Origin: Deltaproteobacteria bacterium
Lineage (GTDB): Bacteria; Myxococcota_A; UBA9160; SZUA-336
Assembly (NCBI GenBank): GCA_029261895.1
Contig: JAJDAK010000001.1
Span: 59,850-123,849 of the forward strand
Length of the DNA: 64,000 nt
Direction of reading: 5' to 3'
A program made the translations under genes and the position numbers. The notes under the pieces were generated by a model. That model saw only the letters and a list, made by a program, of their open reading frames with translations, had not been told where the DNA came from and did no database searches. Numbering within the stretch: position 1 is the first letter of the stretch; every line of letters begins with the position of its first letter. Below, in pieces: positions 62,586 to 64,000 of the stretch.

Positions 62586-63080
62586 ATGCGTGCGGCTTCA
62601 TTTCGTCACGCGTTCATCCTTATCGCTCTATCGGCAACCCTCGCGCCAAGACTTAGTAGTGCAGAGCCCGTGGTGCTGATTACCAATCGAGCAAACGCGG
62701 TGGGCGAGCTTACGATAGACCAATTGCGTCGCGTCTACCTTGGCAAGCGCACTCGCCTGAGCGGTCAGCGGGTTTACCGCTTTCATTTCTCCGTTGGCGA
62801 TCCGATCCGTGATTCGTTTAGCCGAACCGTCATCCGCAAGACCGACATTCAGCTGGAAGACTACTGGATCGAACAGGCACTCACGGGCGGCGCGATTCCG
62901 CCGCAGGAGTTTGCCTCATCCGACGAAATCATCGATGCGGTCGGCACGACCCCGTACTCGATTGGCTATACCCGACTCAGCGACGCCGACGATCCCCGCG
63001 TGATTATTTTGGGCATCGAGTTTCGCGACGGCGTAATCCGACACGATGCAGATGAATATCCGATTCGAACGCCGGACTAG
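62586..63080 (+). CDS. Small periplasmic PstS-like (substrate-binding-fold) protein
   Basis: This 164-residue protein has a signal peptide (cleavage near LSSA-EPV). The mature part reads like a truncated phosphate-binding domain: VVLITNRANAVGELTIDQLRRVYLGKRTRLSGQRV, DSFSRTVIRKT, and TPYSIGYT in place of the PGSIGYV motif. Such single-domain proteins are often found next to porins and may help capture a ligand. It starts two bases after the barrel gene, so they are an operon. It overlaps the LLM gene by four bases. Confidence 0.78.
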   Translation: MRAASFRHAFILIALSATLAPRLSSAEPVVLITNRANAVGELTIDQLRRVYLGKRTRLSGQRVYRFHFSVGDPIRDSFSRTVIRKTDIQLEDYWIEQALTGGAIPPQEFASSDEIIDAVGTTPYSIGYTRLSDADDPRVIILGIEFRDGVIRHDADEYPIRTPD

Positions 63081-64000
63081 CGCTTCAGCTCCTGAACCGT
63101 ATCCGCCCAAAAGTCGGGATCTGGCGTACGGTTATTCGTGAGGCCGATCCCGTCGGCGATGCCGTCGAGCCGTGCGCGGACCTTGCCCGCGATTTCACTC
63201 CGTTCACCGACAACCGCGATCGCTTCGAGAATTTCGTCATCAATACAATCCGCCATCTCGTTCCAAAGGCCTGCCTTCGAAAGTCGGTTGAGCTCGACGT
63301 GTAAATCACCCCAGCCGTGGCAGTCCAACGTCGGGCGATACGCCGGAGTCGAACCGTAGAACGCGAGCTGCTTTTTGGCTGCTTGCTTGATTCGTTTGAA
63401 CTCGTCTTCATGATCGGCGGTGACGATCAACGTCGCGCAGATCACCTCGAGCTGCTCTCGATTTTTACCGGCTTTCTGCAAACCGCGATCCAATGCCGGG
63501 AGCGTGTTTTCCAAGAGCGACTTCCGCGTGCTGAACGGATGCGCGATGAAACCATCGCCAACTTCGGCAGCTGCTTCGGTCATCTTGGGACCAAATCCCG
63601 CCACTAAGACCGGCGGCGGTCCGAAGGGGTTGGGTCCGGGATTAAACGTCGGAATCATCAATGTATGACGATAGAACTCACCCTCGAACCGAAGCTCACT
63701 CTTGCCTTCCCAACAGTCGAAGATGGCTCGAATCGCCAGCACCATCTCACGCATCCTCGCCGCGGGTTTCGACCAGGGCATGCTGAAGCGGTTTTGAATA
63801 TGCGGTCGCACCTGGGAACCCAAGCCCAAGAAAAAGCGCCCTCCACTGATGGTCTGTAAACCATGGGCGAGGTTCGCAAGGTTCATCGGATTGCGCGCGA
63901 ATGCAATCGCGATCGCGGTACCGAGTCTTAGCCTGTTCGTGTTTTCGGCGGCCAACACCAACGGCAGGAACGGATCGTGCTTTGCCTCGAAGGTAAACGC
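63077..64000 (-). CDS. LLM-class F420-dependent-type oxidoreductase (5' end off the window)
   Basis: The frame is open to the window edge (the last visible codons read AFTFEAKHDPFLPLVLAAEN), so only about 307 C-terminal residues are here. Luciferase-like TIM-barrel text is clear: LGTAIAIAFARNPMNLANLAHGLQ, SGGRFFLGLGSQV, PVLVAGFGPKMTEAAAEVGDGFI. The family uses F420 or FMN to oxidise alcohols, or to oxygenate, in the cytosol. Its true start lies beyond 64000. Confidence 0.88.
   Translation of the reverse strand, partial: AFTFEAKHDPFLPLVLAAENTNRLRLGTAIAIAFARNPMNLANLAHGLQTISGGRFFLGLGSQVRPHIQNRFSMPWSKPAARMREMVLAIRAIFDCWEGKSELRFEGEFYRHTLMIPTFNPGPNPFGPPPVLVAGFGPKMTEAAAEVGDGFIAHPFSTRKSLLENTLPALDRGLQKAGKNREQLEVICATLIVTADHEDEFKRIKQAAKKQLAFYGSTPAYRPTLDCHGWGDLHVELNRLSKAGLWNEMADCIDDEILEAIAVVGERSEIAGKVRARLDGIADGIGLTNNRTPDPDFWADTVQELKR

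Noticed and set aside
1..64000. CRISPR arrays, insertion sequences, phage genes, rRNA genes
   Set aside because: No regularly spaced short repeats, transposase or integrase reading frames, or rRNA-like stretches were seen on either strand.

Overview
The window looks like chromosomal DNA of a GC-rich (roughly 57% by eye) Gram-negative bacterium. Lipoprotein and Tat signals, an outer-membrane barrel and a Lgt-type transferase support this. The mix of P450s, a Baeyer-Villiger-type monooxygenase, a GMC oxidoreductase, an F420-type LLM enzyme, a DUF35/thiolase pair, aromatic ring-cleavage genes, Cys-rich secreted proteins and a bacterial histone-fold protein suggests an uncultured deltaproteobacterial lineage (Myxococcota/Desulfobacterota-like). 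That placement is inference, because no rRNA gene is present.

Layout. 1-20.6 kb is mostly housekeeping and general metabolism: a BMP-type nucleoside ABC transporter, a HAD hydrolase, a biliverdin-reductase-like enzyme, an H1-tail/NTF2 fusion, a DUF255 thioredoxin-like protein, SDR, class III aminotransferase, BVMO, trpS with an ilvE-like gene, a lipid-kinase-like gene, a VWA/GMC dehydrogenase operon, tRNA-Thr(CGT), a P450, SUI1 and a degenerate Hpt-like protein. 21.0-33.4 kb is the most unusual part. It is a compact eight-gene operon headed by a 1790-residue secreted SpvB/TcB/Rhs-type shell protein. This protein stops exactly where an Rhs protein normally enters its conserved core. The missing core appears instead in four tandem small genes downstream, each with its own signal peptide and a different C-terminal domain; the fourth is broken. 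Three further secreted genes lie between shell and cores, and there is no room for separate immunity genes between the cassettes.

33.4-38.5 kb holds a GST facing a TetR-FAD monooxygenase-extradiol dioxygenase-FAH operon (aromatic meta-cleavage), with two tandem palindromic operators in the divergent gap. 38.5-44.3 kb holds a glycosyltransferase, unknown genes, a 50-residue Cys-containing small ORF, a methyltransferase and a zinc-finger/histone-fold protein. 44.4-52.1 kb holds a large secreted esterase-like protein, ATP sulfurylase (sat), an Lgt-like protein and a paralogous pair of secreted proteins. 52.2-55.3 kb has a CYP51-like P450 and a DUF35-thiolase pair.

55.3-61.4 kb is a coherent module: thermostable-hemolysin family protein, AMP-dependent ligase, haem-oxygenase-fold (TenA/UndA-like) enzyme, SDR and DoxX, in one overlapping operon downstream of an OmpR-type two-component system. 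Identical-architecture direct repeats (CTTAAT-N5-CTTAAT, matching the PmrA/QseB box form) lie upstream of both the kinase-regulator operon and the hemolysin-family operon, so the regulator probably controls itself and the module. The window ends with an outer-membrane barrel, a PstS-like small protein and a truncated LLM oxidoreductase.
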